From positions 1,302,001 through 1,366,000 of the forward strand of contig NZ_JACIEN010000001.1 of assembly GCF_014196925.1 (NCBI RefSeq): DNA of 64,000 nucleotides. Direction: 5' to 3'. The position numbers and the translations under genes are program-made. Positions 1-8,320 of this stretch are shown one piece after another. Position 1 is the first letter of the stretch. Each line of letters begins with the position of its first letter. This DNA is from Chelatococcus caeni. GTDB taxonomy: Bacteria; Pseudomonadota; Alphaproteobacteria; Rhizobiales; Beijerinckiaceae. The notes beneath the pieces were generated by a model. It had not been told where the DNA came from and ran no database searches. It worked only from the letters and a program-made list of their open reading frames with translations.

Positions 1-982
1 GCACCTCGACGCCGTTCAGCCGGGCGAGCAGCGCCGATGCCGCCCGCTCGCCAAGGAGCGCCCGGTCGACGCGCACGGTGGTCAGCGGCGGCAGCGTATG
101 CGCGGCGAAGACCTGGTCACCGAACCCGATGACGGCGACGTCCTCCGGCACCCGAAGGCCGCGCGCCTGGGCCTCGATGAGCACGCCGTGGGCGAGAAGG
201 TCCGAACTGCAGAAGATGACGCCATCCCGGAAGGCCTGCTCGTCGACGAGGCGCGCCAGCGCCAGGCGCCCGCGCTCGATGCTGGCCCCGCCCTCGAAAC
301 AGACCTCGGGCACGCTTGCAAAGCCGGCCTCGATGAGCGCCCGGGCGAAAGCATCCTTGCGGCGCAGCGCCCGCTCATCTCCGGCCGAGACATTGGCGGC
401 GCGCCTGTAGCCGTTCTCCCTGACGAAGGCGGCGACCGCTTTGCCGGCTTCCGTATGGGAGAAGCCGACGCAGGTGTCGATGGGCGTTTCGGTGACGTCC
501 CACACCTCGACGACCGGGATGCCGGCCCCGAGCAGCATGTGGCGGCAGGGGTCGGAATGGCGGATGCCGGTGAGCAGCACGGCGTCGGGCCGCCGCGTGA
601 GCAGCTTGGCCACGAGCTCCTGCTCCTCGTCCTGGGAGAAGCCTGTCTCCGACATCAGCAGCTGGTAGCCCGAGGCGCGGACGGCCTGGGAGAAATGCTG
701 CATCAGGCTCGAATAGACGATGTTGGTGATCGACGGGATCAGCGCCGCGATCAGCTTGCTGCGCTTGGAGGCCAGCGCGCCGGCGACGAGATTGGGCACG
801 TAGCCCGTGACGGCAATGGCGTGGCGGATGCGCGCCAGGGTGGCGGGTGACACCTTGTCCGGCTCGTTCAGCGCCCGCGAGACCGTGACCTGCGAGACAC
901 CGGCGAGGCGGGCGACCGTTTCCATCGTCACGGGGCGGGGGGAACGGTCCTCCTTGTCGGTAACGCGCTGATTCTTCAACAC
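1..982 (-). CDS. LacI/GalR-family transcriptional regulator (C-terminus cut by window edge)
   Basis: A sugar-responsive DNA-binding repressor of the LacI/GalR type; about 327 residues are visible and the C-terminal end lies beyond the window. The helix-turn-helix is at about residues 22-41 (core VARLAGVSQVTVSRAL), followed by the hinge helix (NLVAGALASKRS). The periplasmic-binding-like effector domain then follows, with typical SSDLLAHG and VIGFGDQ segments. I start it at GTG 982, preceded by AGGA at suitable spacing. It is the last gene of a leftward run tctC-tctB-tctA-lactonase-regulator, 123 bp after the lactonase. It is therefore probably the local repressor acting on the two LacI-type palindromes between tctC and the dehydratase. 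The effector is likely an aldonate or keto-deoxy acid, which is inference. Confidence 0.9.
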   Translation of the reverse strand, partial: MLKNQRVTDKEDRSPRPVTMETVARLAGVSQVTVSRALNEPDKVSPATLARIRHAIAVTGYVPNLVAGALASKRSKLIAALIPSITNIVYSSLMQHFSQAVRASGYQLLMSETGFSQDEEQELVAKLLTRRPDAVLLTGIRHSDPCRHMLLGAGIPVVEVWDVTETPIDTCVGFSHTEAGKAVAAFVRENGYRRAANVSAGDERALRRKDAFARALIEAGFASVPEVCFEGGASIERGRLALARLVDEQAFRDGVIFCSSDLLAHGVLIEAQARGLRVPEDVAVIGFGDQVFAAHTLPPLTTVRVDRALLGERAASALLARLNGVEV

Positions 983-1016
983 GATGCTGTCCTGATGGGA
1001 TCCACAGGCATCGTTC

Positions 1017-1055
1017 TAGAGCATTTGCGGGGCCAAGTTGACCGGAAAATGCTCC
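1017..1055. repeat. Intergenic palindromic repeat, TCTAGAGCATTT type
   Basis: GAGCATTT at 1019-1026 is complemented exactly by AAATGCTC at 1047-1054, with an insert containing AAGTTGACCGG. The unit sits between the lactonase and lacI genes. It resembles the widespread rhizobial intergenic palindromes that begin CTAGAGCATTT. In RNA it would fold as a stem-loop between the two genes. The family assignment is from memory of similar sequences, not from a search. Confidence 0.5.
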
Positions 1056-1105
1056 GCCCCTGCGCCGCCGCCCGCCCGGCGGACGGCAGCGCAGGTATCG
1101 GCATA

Positions 1106-2191
1106 TCAGACGGCGCCGTGGGCCTCGAGATAGAGCGCATAGAGCGAATGGCTGCTCGCCATGTAGAGGCGGTTGCCCTTCGGACCGCCGAAGGCGAGGT
1201 TGGCGCAGCGCTCCGGCAGGCGGATGAAGCCGATCGGCTTGCCCTGCGGGTTGAACACCATCACGCCGTCGAGGTTTTCCGGCCGGCCCTTCAGCCTGTG
1301 CGCCCTGCGCCCGCTCACCTCCTCGGGTTCGGCCTCGAGGGCGCCGTTGCTGCCGTAGCCGCACCAGAGGTTGCCGTCCCGGTCGACCTTGAAGCCGTCG
1401 AGCGCCCCGAAATCCGCGGCGTCCACCAGCTTCGTCTTGTTCGATACCGTCCCCTCGGCCGAGACGTCATAGCTCCAGATGCTGCGGTTGGGCGTGCCCT
1501 TCCATTCCACCACATAGAGCTTCTTCTCATCCGGCGAGAAGGCGAGCCCGTTGGGGTTGACGAGGTCGGTGATCACCGCGCCGAGCGTGCCGTCGCCGGC
1601 GATGCGATAGACGTTGGTCGTCGCCTGCTCCGGCTGGGCACGCTCGCCCTCGTAATTGCCGTTGATGCCGAACAGGGGATCGGTGAACCAGATGGTGCCG
1701 TCGGATTTGACGACGACGTCGTTCGGCGCGTTGAGCCGCTTGCCGTCGAAACGGTCGGCGAGCACCGTGATCGTGCCGTCCTTCTCGGTGCGCACGACGC
1801 GGCGCGTCAGCGAATGCTCGCAGGTGATGAGGCGCCCTTCGCGGTCGCGCGTGTTGCCGTTGGCGAAATTGGCCGGCTCGCGGAAGACGGTGAAGCTGCC
1901 GTCCGCCTCGTCATATTTCATGATGCGGTTGTTGGGGATGTCGGAGACGAGCAGATAACCCCCGTCCGGGAAATAGGCCGGCCCCTCGGCCCAGCGCATG
2001 CCGGTGGCGACCTGCTCCACCGTGCTGGCGTAGACGCGATATTTCGCGAAGCTCGGATCCAGGATCTCGATGGCGGGATCGGGATAGCGCTGGTTGGGCG
2101 TGAAGGGAAAGGACTGGGCCGCAGCCTTGCCGGCCGCGACCACGAGCCCCGCGCTTCCCATCGACAGAAGCCTTCGACGTGACACCTTCAT
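1106..2191 (-). CDS. SMP-30/gluconolactonase/LRE family protein, exported
   Basis: A six-bladed beta-propeller lactonase of 361 residues, expected to hydrolyse a sugar lactone to the aldonate. The N-terminus carries a twin-arginine-like signal (SRRRLLSMG) and a hydrophobic stretch ending near AAAQ, so the enzyme probably acts in the periplasm. Family metal-site segments are visible: WAEGPAYFPDG (Glu), LNAPNDVVV (Asn/Asp), VNPNGLAFSPD (Asn) and ALDGFKVDRDGN (Asp). ATG 2191 is chosen because it begins directly at the signal peptide; a longer open frame upstream has no such signal. It follows tctA by 53 bp on the same strand. A periplasmic lactonase feeding an acid importer fits the module. Confidence 0.88.
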   Translation of the reverse strand: MKVSRRRLLSMGSAGLVVAAGKAAAQSFPFTPNQRYPDPAIEILDPSFAKYRVYASTVEQVATGMRWAEGPAYFPDGGYLLVSDIPNNRIMKYDEADGSFTVFREPANFANGNTRDREGRLITCEHSLTRRVVRTEKDGTITVLADRFDGKRLNAPNDVVVKSDGTIWFTDPLFGINGNYEGERAQPEQATTNVYRIAGDGTLGAVITDLVNPNGLAFSPDEKKLYVVEWKGTPNRSIWSYDVSAEGTVSNKTKLVDAADFGALDGFKVDRDGNLWCGYGSNGALEAEPEEVSGRRAHRLKGRPENLDGVMVFNPQGKPIGFIRLPERCANLAFGGPKGNRLYMASSHSLYALYLEAHGAV

Positions 2192-2244
2192 GCGCACTCC
2201 CTCCCACTTTCTCGTTGTGAAGAGTTGCAGCCCGACGCAGATCG

Positions 2245-3762
2245 TCAGGCTTCGGCCGCGGCAGCCATCCGGGCCCGCCGTGCGCCGGCGCGGGCAATCG
2301 CGACCGACGCCGTCACGGAGGCGAGGATCAGGACCCACAGCAGCATCGCGATCCAGCTCTTGGTGAAGAAGATCGTCAGCGTGCCGAAGGATTCGAGGCT
2401 CTTGACGAAATAGACCTCCGCCGACGGGCCGAGGATGAAGCCGATGACGAAGGGCGCCATGTCGAGCCGCAGCTTGTAGATGAGCCAGCCGAAGACGCCG
2501 AAGGCGAGCATGGTCCACACGTCGAACATGACGCCGCTGTTGATGGTGTAGGCCCCGACCACGCACATCATGAGGATGATGGGCAGGAGCAGGTACTTGG
2601 GCACCATCACCACCCGCGCGATGGGGCGGATGGCGAAGAGCATGACGAGGACCATGCACAGATTGGCGAACAGCATGGCAATGACGATGGCCTGCCACAC
2701 GCCCGGATTGTCGCCGATGAAGAGCGGCCCGACCTGGATGCCCTGCAGGGTGAAGGCGCCGATCAGGATGGCCGTCGTCGCATCCCCCGGAATGCCCAGC
2801 GACAGGAGCGGGATGAGTGCCCCGCCGGTGAGGCCGTTGTTGGCGCTCTCGGAGGCGATGATGCCGCTCGGAGCGCCCTTGCCGAAGGCATCCGGCTCCT
2901 TGCGGTTAAAGGTCTTCTCCTGGCTGTAGGCGAGGATCGAGGCCGCGCTGCCGCCGATGCCGGGCAGGAGGCCGACGAAGGTGCCGATGGCCGAGGAGCG
3001 CAGGAGGTTCACCCACTGGCCCCGGAAGACCGAGAGGCGGAACGGCTTGCCCGAGGCGAGCAGCAGCTTCTTCGTCGCCGCGTCCTCGCGCACGCCGTGC
3101 TCGGCCTCGATCAGCACGGCCGTGAGGCCGAAGACGCCGATGAGGACCGGCAGCAGCGAGAAGCCGCTCTCGAGCCAAGTCTCCAGGAAGCCGGGCACAA
3201 GCCGGATGTCGCCGTTGCCGCCGTTGTTGATGTCGTAGACGCCGACGAGGCTGACGAACATGCCGAGCACGCCGCTGAACAGGCCCGTCAGCATGCCGCT
3301 GCCGAGCGCCGCCAGCAGAGTCAGGGCAAGCAGGATGATGAGGAATTTCTCGACGAAGGAGAACTTGATGGCGAAGTCGGCGAGCGGCGGCGCGAAGAGA
3401 TAGAGCACCACGAGGCTGAAAAGCCCGCCGAAGAGGGAGGCGCAGATGCCGATCTTCAGCGCCCGCTCGCCTTCGCCCCTGCGCGCCATCGGATAGCCGT
3501 CGAAGGTGGTGGCGATCGAGGAGGGGGTGCCGGGGATGTTGAGCAGCACCGCCGGCACAAGCCCGCCGGAAATGCCGCCGACGTAAAGGCCGAGAAGGAA
3601 TGCAAGGCCGGTGCCCAGCCCCATCGAATAGGTCAGCGGCAGGCAGACGGCCACCGCCATGGTCGCCGTCAGCCCCGGGATGGCGCCGAAGAAGATGCCG
3701 ATCACCGTGCCGGCGGCGACCAGCCCGAAGAAGGCAGGCGAGATGAGCGCGAGGACATCCAT
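2245..3762 (-). CDS. tctA: Tripartite tricarboxylate transporter permease, TctA family
   Basis: The large membrane subunit of a TTT-type secondary carboxylate importer, 505 residues, the usual length, with about twelve hydrophobic segments. Both TctA hallmarks are present: GAIPGLTATMAVA near residue 30, and GGISGGLVPAVLLNIPGTPS with DGYPMARRG near residues 65-95. A second PGIGGSAAS loop lies in the middle. It is read after tctB with a 12-bp gap and works with TctB and the periplasmic TctC encoded upstream. The lactonase, dehydratase and keto-acid lyase next to it suggest an aldonate substrate rather than citrate. Confidence 0.95.
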   Translation of the reverse strand: MDVLALISPAFFGLVAAGTVIGIFFGAIPGLTATMAVAVCLPLTYSMGLGTGLAFLLGLYVGGISGGLVPAVLLNIPGTPSSIATTFDGYPMARRGEGERALKIGICASLFGGLFSLVVLYLFAPPLADFAIKFSFVEKFLIILLALTLLAALGSGMLTGLFSGVLGMFVSLVGVYDINNGGNGDIRLVPGFLETWLESGFSLLPVLIGVFGLTAVLIEAEHGVREDAATKKLLLASGKPFRLSVFRGQWVNLLRSSAIGTFVGLLPGIGGSAASILAYSQEKTFNRKEPDAFGKGAPSGIIASESANNGLTGGALIPLLSLGIPGDATTAILIGAFTLQGIQVGPLFIGDNPGVWQAIVIAMLFANLCMVLVMLFAIRPIARVVMVPKYLLLPIILMMCVVGAYTINSGVMFDVWTMLAFGVFGWLIYKLRLDMAPFVIGFILGPSAEVYFVKSLESFGTLTIFFTKSWIAMLLWVLILASVTASVAIARAGARRARMAAAAEA

Positions 3763-3774
3763 GGCAGATCCCGG

Positions 3775-4200
3775 TCAGGGCAGGGAGACGTCGAACAGGC
3801 GGAAGAGGACGAGCCAGGCGACGAGCGGCGCCAGCACCGCGACGACGGCGGCGAGCATGAGATGCCGCCGGCTGCGCTCGTGCAGGTAGAGCACCGACAT
3901 GGCGAACAGGAACGGCATGGAGGCGCTCAGGAAGCCGAAGCCGCGGTTGGGCCAGCGCCAGCCGATCTCGTTCATGGCGAGGAAATAGACCGCCGTCAGC
4001 ACCAGGGTGCCGAAGAAGCGCAGCCCGTCCATGTCGGTTGGCCAGCCGATGCCGCCGGCGAGCGCGGCGCGGATCTCATGGCGCCGGGCGACGGCGAGCA
4101 CGGCCCCCATGAGGACGAGCAGCGTGCCGACGATGGTCGGAAAGACGAGATGCGACGTCGAAAAGTCGATGGTCACATCGAGCAGGGACGGAGCGGACAT
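3775..4200 (-). CDS. tctB: Tripartite tricarboxylate transporter small subunit, TctB family
   Basis: A 141-residue membrane protein with about four hydrophobic helices (for example VFPTIVGTLLVLMGAVLAVA near the N-terminus, then FFGTLVLTAVYFLAM). Its size and position between tctC and tctA identify it as the small TTT subunit; sequence conservation in this family is low. It starts at ATG 4200, 69 bp after the end of tctC, and is followed 12 bp later by tctA, so the three are one transcription unit. No catalytic residues are expected. Confidence 0.88.
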   Translation of the reverse strand: MSAPSLLDVTIDFSTSHLVFPTIVGTLLVLMGAVLAVARRHEIRAALAGGIGWPTDMDGLRFFGTLVLTAVYFLAMNEIGWRWPNRGFGFLSASMPFLFAMSVLYLHERSRRHLMLAAVVAVLAPLVAWLVLFRLFDVSLP

Positions 4201-4269
4201 GGCATCCCCCGACGATAGCGGCTCCCGGCCGCCCGCCTGGGGCGCGCCGGGTTCGGTAGCGGACCGGGC

Positions 4270-5322
4270 TCAGTTCTTGGCGGCGATGGCCTCGATCACC
4301 TGCCGATAGTTGCCGTCCTTGGTCTTGAGATAGGCTGCCGCCTCCTGCGAGGGCAGGAAATGCGGAATGAAGAACGAGCTCTTCAGGGTCTTCTGGATGT
4401 CGCCCTTGGCGTAGATGGCGGCGAGCGCTTCGTCGATGGCCTTCACCATCTCGTCCGGCATGTCCTTGTTGTAGAGAAGGAAGAAATCCTTGTCGAAGAC
4501 GAAGTCCTGCTGGCCGTCGAGGGTAACGCGCATCGCCGGGGTGACGTATTGCAGCAACTGCTCGCGGCTCGTCTGGCCGAAGCCCGCCTCCGGCGCCTCC
4601 TCGATGATCTCGCGGCTTGCCGTGAGCCAGAGGAAGCGCATGGCCTTCTGGTCGTCGTCCGGCAGGCGCGTGAACTGCTCGTTGGCCTGAACCGAGCCGT
4701 TGATGACCTCCACCTGGCCGTCGAAGAGCTGCTGGTTCTTGTCCGCCTGAGAGCCGCTGTTGACCGCGACGATATTGGCCTCGGACCCCGGCTTGGCGAG
4801 GCGGGCGGCGTTCTTCAGGGCCGAATAGCCGATCTCGGAGACGCCGCCGGCCTGGATGCCGACGCGGATGCGGGTGCCGTCCGCCGCCGCCTTCAGGAGA
4901 TCGTCCACGCTCTGGTAGGGCGACTGCTTCGGCACCAGATAGGCGTTGCCGGGATTGACCGACACGACCGGGCCGACCTTGTAGGCGCTGAAGATGTCGG
5001 AAAAGCCGCGCACGCCATAGAGATGGCTGAGGTAGGACTGATCGTGGTGGAACATGACCGTCGTGCCGCGCGGGTCGCGCCCCACCGCCTTGAAGGCTTC
5101 GGAGATACCCACCGCATCCACCTTCACTTTTATGCCGAGATGCGCCGACAGCGCTTCGGCGATGATGGAGGCGTTCTGGTAGGTGTCGCCGCTGACGGCG
5201 TTGGAGCCGATCACCATGCGGATCGCATCGGGCAGCGGCTGTGCGCCGGCGGATAGCGGCATGAAGCCTGCGGCGGCAAGGCCGCCAATGAGGCCGAGCA
5301 CGGAGAATTGACGCCTGTTCAC
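4270..5322 (-). CDS. tctC: Tripartite tricarboxylate transporter substrate-binding protein, TctC family
   Basis: A periplasmic binding protein of 350 residues that delivers substrate to TctAB. The start is GTG 5322, with a GAGGGAGGG ribosome site just upstream. The N-terminus is a signal peptide (N-region NRRQ, hydrophobic core, then SAGA-Q). The mature part has a TctC/Bug-like layout, with VMFHHDQSYL and NAYLVPKQSPYQSVDDLL segments in the ligand-binding lobes. It is the first gene of the leftward operon and faces the IlvD-family gene across 249 bp that hold two LacI-type palindromes. The ligand is probably a sugar acid, by context only. Confidence 0.9.
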   Translation of the reverse strand: MNRRQFSVLGLIGGLAAAGFMPLSAGAQPLPDAIRMVIGSNAVSGDTYQNASIIAEALSAHLGIKVKVDAVGISEAFKAVGRDPRGTTVMFHHDQSYLSHLYGVRGFSDIFSAYKVGPVVSVNPGNAYLVPKQSPYQSVDDLLKAAADGTRIRVGIQAGGVSEIGYSALKNAARLAKPGSEANIVAVNSGSQADKNQQLFDGQVEVINGSVQANEQFTRLPDDDQKAMRFLWLTASREIIEEAPEAGFGQTSREQLLQYVTPAMRVTLDGQQDFVFDKDFFLLYNKDMPDEMVKAIDEALAAIYAKGDIQKTLKSSFFIPHFLPSQEAAAYLKTKDGNYRQVIEAIAAKN

Positions 5323-5395
5323 GGGTTTCCCTCCCTCGATCAGAAGCGTGTGACGTTGAGCGGCCGCCTTGAGCGGCGCATCGGTTCTTGCTGTT

Positions 5396-5411
5396 ATGAA
5401 TGCGCTTCCAT
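5396..5411. promoter_or_regulatory. Candidate LacI-type operator, tctC-proximal site
   Basis: The 16-mer ATGAATGCGCTTCCAT is centred on CG and nearly repeats the site at 5519-5534. It lies about 75-90 bp upstream of the tctC start. LacI/GalR proteins typically bind 16-20 bp palindromes with a central CG. The pair is separated by 123 bp (start to start), which would allow DNA looping by a tetramer or by two dimers. Confidence 0.5.
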
Positions 5412-5505
5412 TCAACCTTTCCCACATCCCTCGTGGAGTGTCAACACTCACGGCATCGTAGCTATGTGCCGGGATTTTCGCGGCCGAGTTCGTCGCTGCT
5501 TCCGT

Positions 5506-5534
5506 TTGACAGGTCACTATGAATGCGCATACAT
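5506..5534 (+). promoter_or_regulatory. Candidate promoter of the dehydratase gene with overlapping LacI-type operator
   Basis: A TTGACA hexamer at 5506-5511 is followed after 17 bp by ATACAT at 5529-5534, a plausible sigma-70-type promoter. The palindrome ATGAATGCGCATACAT (5519-5534, 14 of 16 bases symmetric around CG) covers the spacer and the -10. Repressor bound there would block RNA polymerase. The dehydratase ATG is at 5572. Confidence 0.55.
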
Positions 5535-5571
5535 GACCAGACGATATGCGACTGGCGGGAGGCGATCGGTC

Positions 5572-7314
5572 ATGGCGGATGGGCGGAGGAAATCGGCTGA
5601 AGAGCTGCGCAGCGCGCGCTGGTTCGCACCGGACGATCTGCGCAGCTTCGGCCACCGCTCGCGGCTGATGCAGATGGGGCTCGGCCCCGAGGACTGGGAG
5701 GGGAGGCCGATCATCGGCATCCTCAACACCTGGTCGGAGATGAACCCCTGCCATGCCCATTTCCGCTCGCGCGCCGAGGATGTGAAGCGCGGCGTGCACC
5801 AGCGGGGCGGCCTGCCGGTCGAACTGCCGGCCCTGTCGCTCGACGAATCCTACACCAAGCCCACCTCGATGCTTTACCGCAACCTCCTCGCCATCGAGAC
5901 GGAGGAGCAGATCCGCTCCCATCCCCTCGACGGCGTGGTGCTGATGGGCGGCTGCGACAAGACCACGCCCGGCCTCGTGATGGGGGCTTTGTCGGCCGGC
6001 GTGCCGATGATCTTCCTGCCGGCCGGACCGATGCTGCGCGGCAACCATGCCGGCAAGGTCCTCGGCTCGGGCTCGGACGCGTGGAAATACTGGGACGAGC
6101 GGCGGGCCGGCAACATCGGGCCGGAGGAATGGCTCGGCATCGAGGGCGGCATCGCCCGTTCCTACGGCCATTGCATGACCATGGGCACGGCCTCGACGAT
6201 GACGGCGATCGCCGAGGCGATGGGGCTTTGCCTGCCAGGCGCGTCCTCCATTCCGGCCCCTGATTCCGGCCACATCCGCATGGCGACGGAATGCGGGCGG
6301 CGCATCGTCGACATGGTGTGGGAGGATCTGACGCCGGACAGGATCGTCACGCCAGCTGCCGTCCGCAATGCCGCGGTGGTCGCCATGGCGATGGGCTGCT
6401 CCACCAATGCCGTCGTCCACCTGATCGCCATGGCGCGGCGCGCGCGCGTGGACTTCGGCCTCGACGACCTCGACGCGCTCGGCCGCACGACGCCGCTCAT
6501 CGCCAATGTCCGGCCGGCGGGCAAGGACTACCTCATGGAGGACTTCTATTACGCCGGCGGCCTGCGGGCCCTCATGCACGAGCTCGGCGACAGGCTCGAC
6601 CGCGATGCCGTCACCGTCAGCGGCAAGAGGCTGGGCGAGACGCTGGAGGGAGCCAAGGTCTACAACAGCGATGTCATCCGCCCGCTGTCGAACCCTGTCT
6701 ATCACGAGGGCTCGCTCGCCGTGCTGCGCGGCAACCTCTGCCCGGACGGCGCCGTCATCAAGCCGGCCGCCTGCGACCCGCGCTTTGAGCGGCACGAGGG
6801 GCCGGCGCTGGTCTTCGACAGCTATCCCGAGATGAAGAAGGCGGTCGAGGACGAGAACCTCGACGTCACCCCCGATCATGTCCTGGTGCTGAGGAATGCG
6901 GGTCCGCTCGGCGGGCCGGGCTTTCCCGAATGGGGCATGCTGCCCATCCCCAAGGCGCTCATCAAGCAGGGCCACCGGGACATGCTGCGCATCTCCGACG
7001 CCCGCATGTCCGGCACCTCCTATGGGGCGTGCATCCTTCATGTCGCGCCCGAATCCTTCGTCGGCGGGCCGCTCGCGCTGCTGCAGACCGGGGACATCGT
7101 CCGCCTCGACCTTCCCGCCCGCCGTCTCGACATGTTCGTCGGCGAGGAGGAGCTTGCCCGCCGCCGGGCGGCGTGGGTACAGCCGCAGCCGCGCTACGGG
7201 CGGGGCTATGGCTGGATGTTCTCCCGCCACGTCACGCAGGCGAACGAAGGCTGCGATTTCGACTATCTTGCCGCCGAATTCGGCCCGGCCGCCGGCGAGC
7301 CGGACATCTACTGA
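5572..7314 (+). CDS. IlvD/Edd family dehydratase, probably an aldonate (arabonate/xylonate-type) dehydratase
   Basis: A 580-residue dehydratase of the IlvD/Edd family, which removes water from a 2,3-dihydroxy acid using an iron-sulphur cluster and Mg2+. Cluster cysteines are visible in NPCHAH, MGGCDKTTPG and SYGHCMTMGTAST; the C-terminal ARMSGTSYG loop is also present. The length matches the pentonate dehydratase branch (about 580) rather than shorter IlvD proteins. ATG 5572 is preferred because GGGAGG lies 8-9 bp upstream. It is followed after 69 bp by a DapA-like lyase, as in non-phosphorylative pentose pathways, where the dehydratase makes a 2-keto-3-deoxy acid. The exact aldonate is not determinable from sequence. 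Confidence 0.9.
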   Translation: MADGRRKSAEELRSARWFAPDDLRSFGHRSRLMQMGLGPEDWEGRPIIGILNTWSEMNPCHAHFRSRAEDVKRGVHQRGGLPVELPALSLDESYTKPTSMLYRNLLAIETEEQIRSHPLDGVVLMGGCDKTTPGLVMGALSAGVPMIFLPAGPMLRGNHAGKVLGSGSDAWKYWDERRAGNIGPEEWLGIEGGIARSYGHCMTMGTASTMTAIAEAMGLCLPGASSIPAPDSGHIRMATECGRRIVDMVWEDLTPDRIVTPAAVRNAAVVAMAMGCSTNAVVHLIAMARRARVDFGLDDLDALGRTTPLIANVRPAGKDYLMEDFYYAGGLRALMHELGDRLDRDAVTVSGKRLGETLEGAKVYNSDVIRPLSNPVYHEGSLAVLRGNLCPDGAVIKPAACDPRFERHEGPALVFDSYPEMKKAVEDENLDVTPDHVLVLRNAGPLGGPGFPEWGMLPIPKALIKQGHRDMLRISDARMSGTSYGACILHVAPESFVGGPLALLQTGDIVRLDLPARRLDMFVGEEELARRRAAWVQPQPRYGRGYGWMFSRHVTQANEGCDFDYLAAEFGPAAGEPDIY

Positions 7315-7383
7315 CGATTTGACGATGACGAGCGTGGGCGCCGGCCGGAACCGCGCCTGTCGCCGACGAAGAGGGTAGGGACC

Positions 7384-8295
7384 ATGGACACCAGCCACGC
7401 GCAACTGCGCCAAGCATTGACCGGCATTTCCGGCATCCTCGTCACGCCCTTCGATGCGGATGGCGAACTGGCGCCGACGCGGCAGAAGCCCCTCGTCGAC
7501 CGGGCGCTCGCCGCCGGCGTGCACATTCCGGTCGCCAACGGCAACACGGGCGAGTTCTACGCCCTGACGGTAGAGGAGGCGGAGGTCATGGTCCGCGCCG
7601 CCGCCGAGCACGTGGACGGACGCGCGCCGCTCCTGGCGGGCATCGGGCGCGGCATCAAGGATGCCTGCCGCCTGGCCAGGGCCTCGGCCGCCGCCGGAGC
7701 GGCGGCGCTGATGATCCATCAGCCGCCGGATCCCTTCGTCGCGCCGCGCGGCATCGCGGATTACGTCGAGCGCGTGCGCGACGCGGCCGGCGGCCTGCCG
7801 CTCGTGCTCTACCTGCGCAACGATGCCATCGGCACCGGCGCCATCGCGCGGCTCTGCGCCATCGAGGGCGTCGTCGGCGTCAAATGGGCAACGCCCAACC
7901 CGCAGAAGCTCGCCGAGGCGATTGCCGCCTCGCCCGAGCACATCGTCTGGGTCGGCGGGCTCGCGGAGGTGTGGGCGCCGGCCTTCTATGCCGTCGGCGC
8001 GCGTGGCTTCACCTCGGGTCTCATCAACGTCTGGCCGGAGCGCTCCGTGGCCATCCACGCGGCGCTGGAGGCCGGCGACTATGCTGGGGCGAGACGGCTG
8101 ATCGCCGGCATGAAGGCCTTCGAGGACATCAGGGCCGAGGAGATGAGCGGCGCCAACGTCACCGGCGTCAAGGCCGCGCTGCAGCTCATCGGCCGCGACT
8201 GCGGCGCCACTCGTCCGCCATCGGCCTGGCCGCTTACCGAAAGCCAGAGCGCGGCGCTCGCGGCCTTCCTGCGCGCGAACGGGCTTCTGGCCTGA
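7384..8295 (+). CDS. Dihydrodipicolinate synthase (DapA) family lyase/dehydratase
   Basis: A class I TIM-barrel lyase of 303 residues. The family signature GNTGEFYALT near residue 55 binds the 2-keto acid. The catalytic tyrosine is in VLYLRND and the Schiff-base lysine in VVGVKWATP. Downstream of an aldonate dehydratase it should act on a 2-keto-3-deoxy sugar acid, either dehydrating it to a semialdehyde (as 2-keto-3-deoxy-L-arabonate dehydratase does) or cleaving it as an aldolase. True DapA for lysine synthesis is unlikely given the context. No semialdehyde dehydrogenase gene is present in this window, so the final step must be encoded elsewhere. Confidence 0.88.
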   Translation: MDTSHAQLRQALTGISGILVTPFDADGELAPTRQKPLVDRALAAGVHIPVANGNTGEFYALTVEEAEVMVRAAAEHVDGRAPLLAGIGRGIKDACRLARASAAAGAAALMIHQPPDPFVAPRGIADYVERVRDAAGGLPLVLYLRNDAIGTGAIARLCAIEGVVGVKWATPNPQKLAEAIAASPEHIVWVGGLAEVWAPAFYAVGARGFTSGLINVWPERSVAIHAALEAGDYAGARRLIAGMKAFEDIRAEEMSGANVTGVKAALQLIGRDCGATRPPSAWPLTESQSAALAAFLRANGLLA

Positions 8296-8320
8296 CAGGG
8301 CGCGCCCGGCGATCCAGCGT

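Noticed and set aside
1106-2698. A longer lactonase reading starting at 2698
   Set aside because: The extension overlaps tctA in another frame and would bury the twin-arginine signal; ATG 2191 fits better.
4270-8058. A 1262-codon open frame on the minus strand running from tctC across the dehydratase and lyase genes
   Set aside because: Only its last 350 codons (tctC) have protein-family features. The rest is antisense to the IlvD and DapA genes and reflects high-GC codon bias.
7384-8295. Calling the DapA-like gene lysine-pathway dapA
   Set aside because: It sits behind an aldonate dehydratase and in a sugar-acid module; no lysine genes are nearby.
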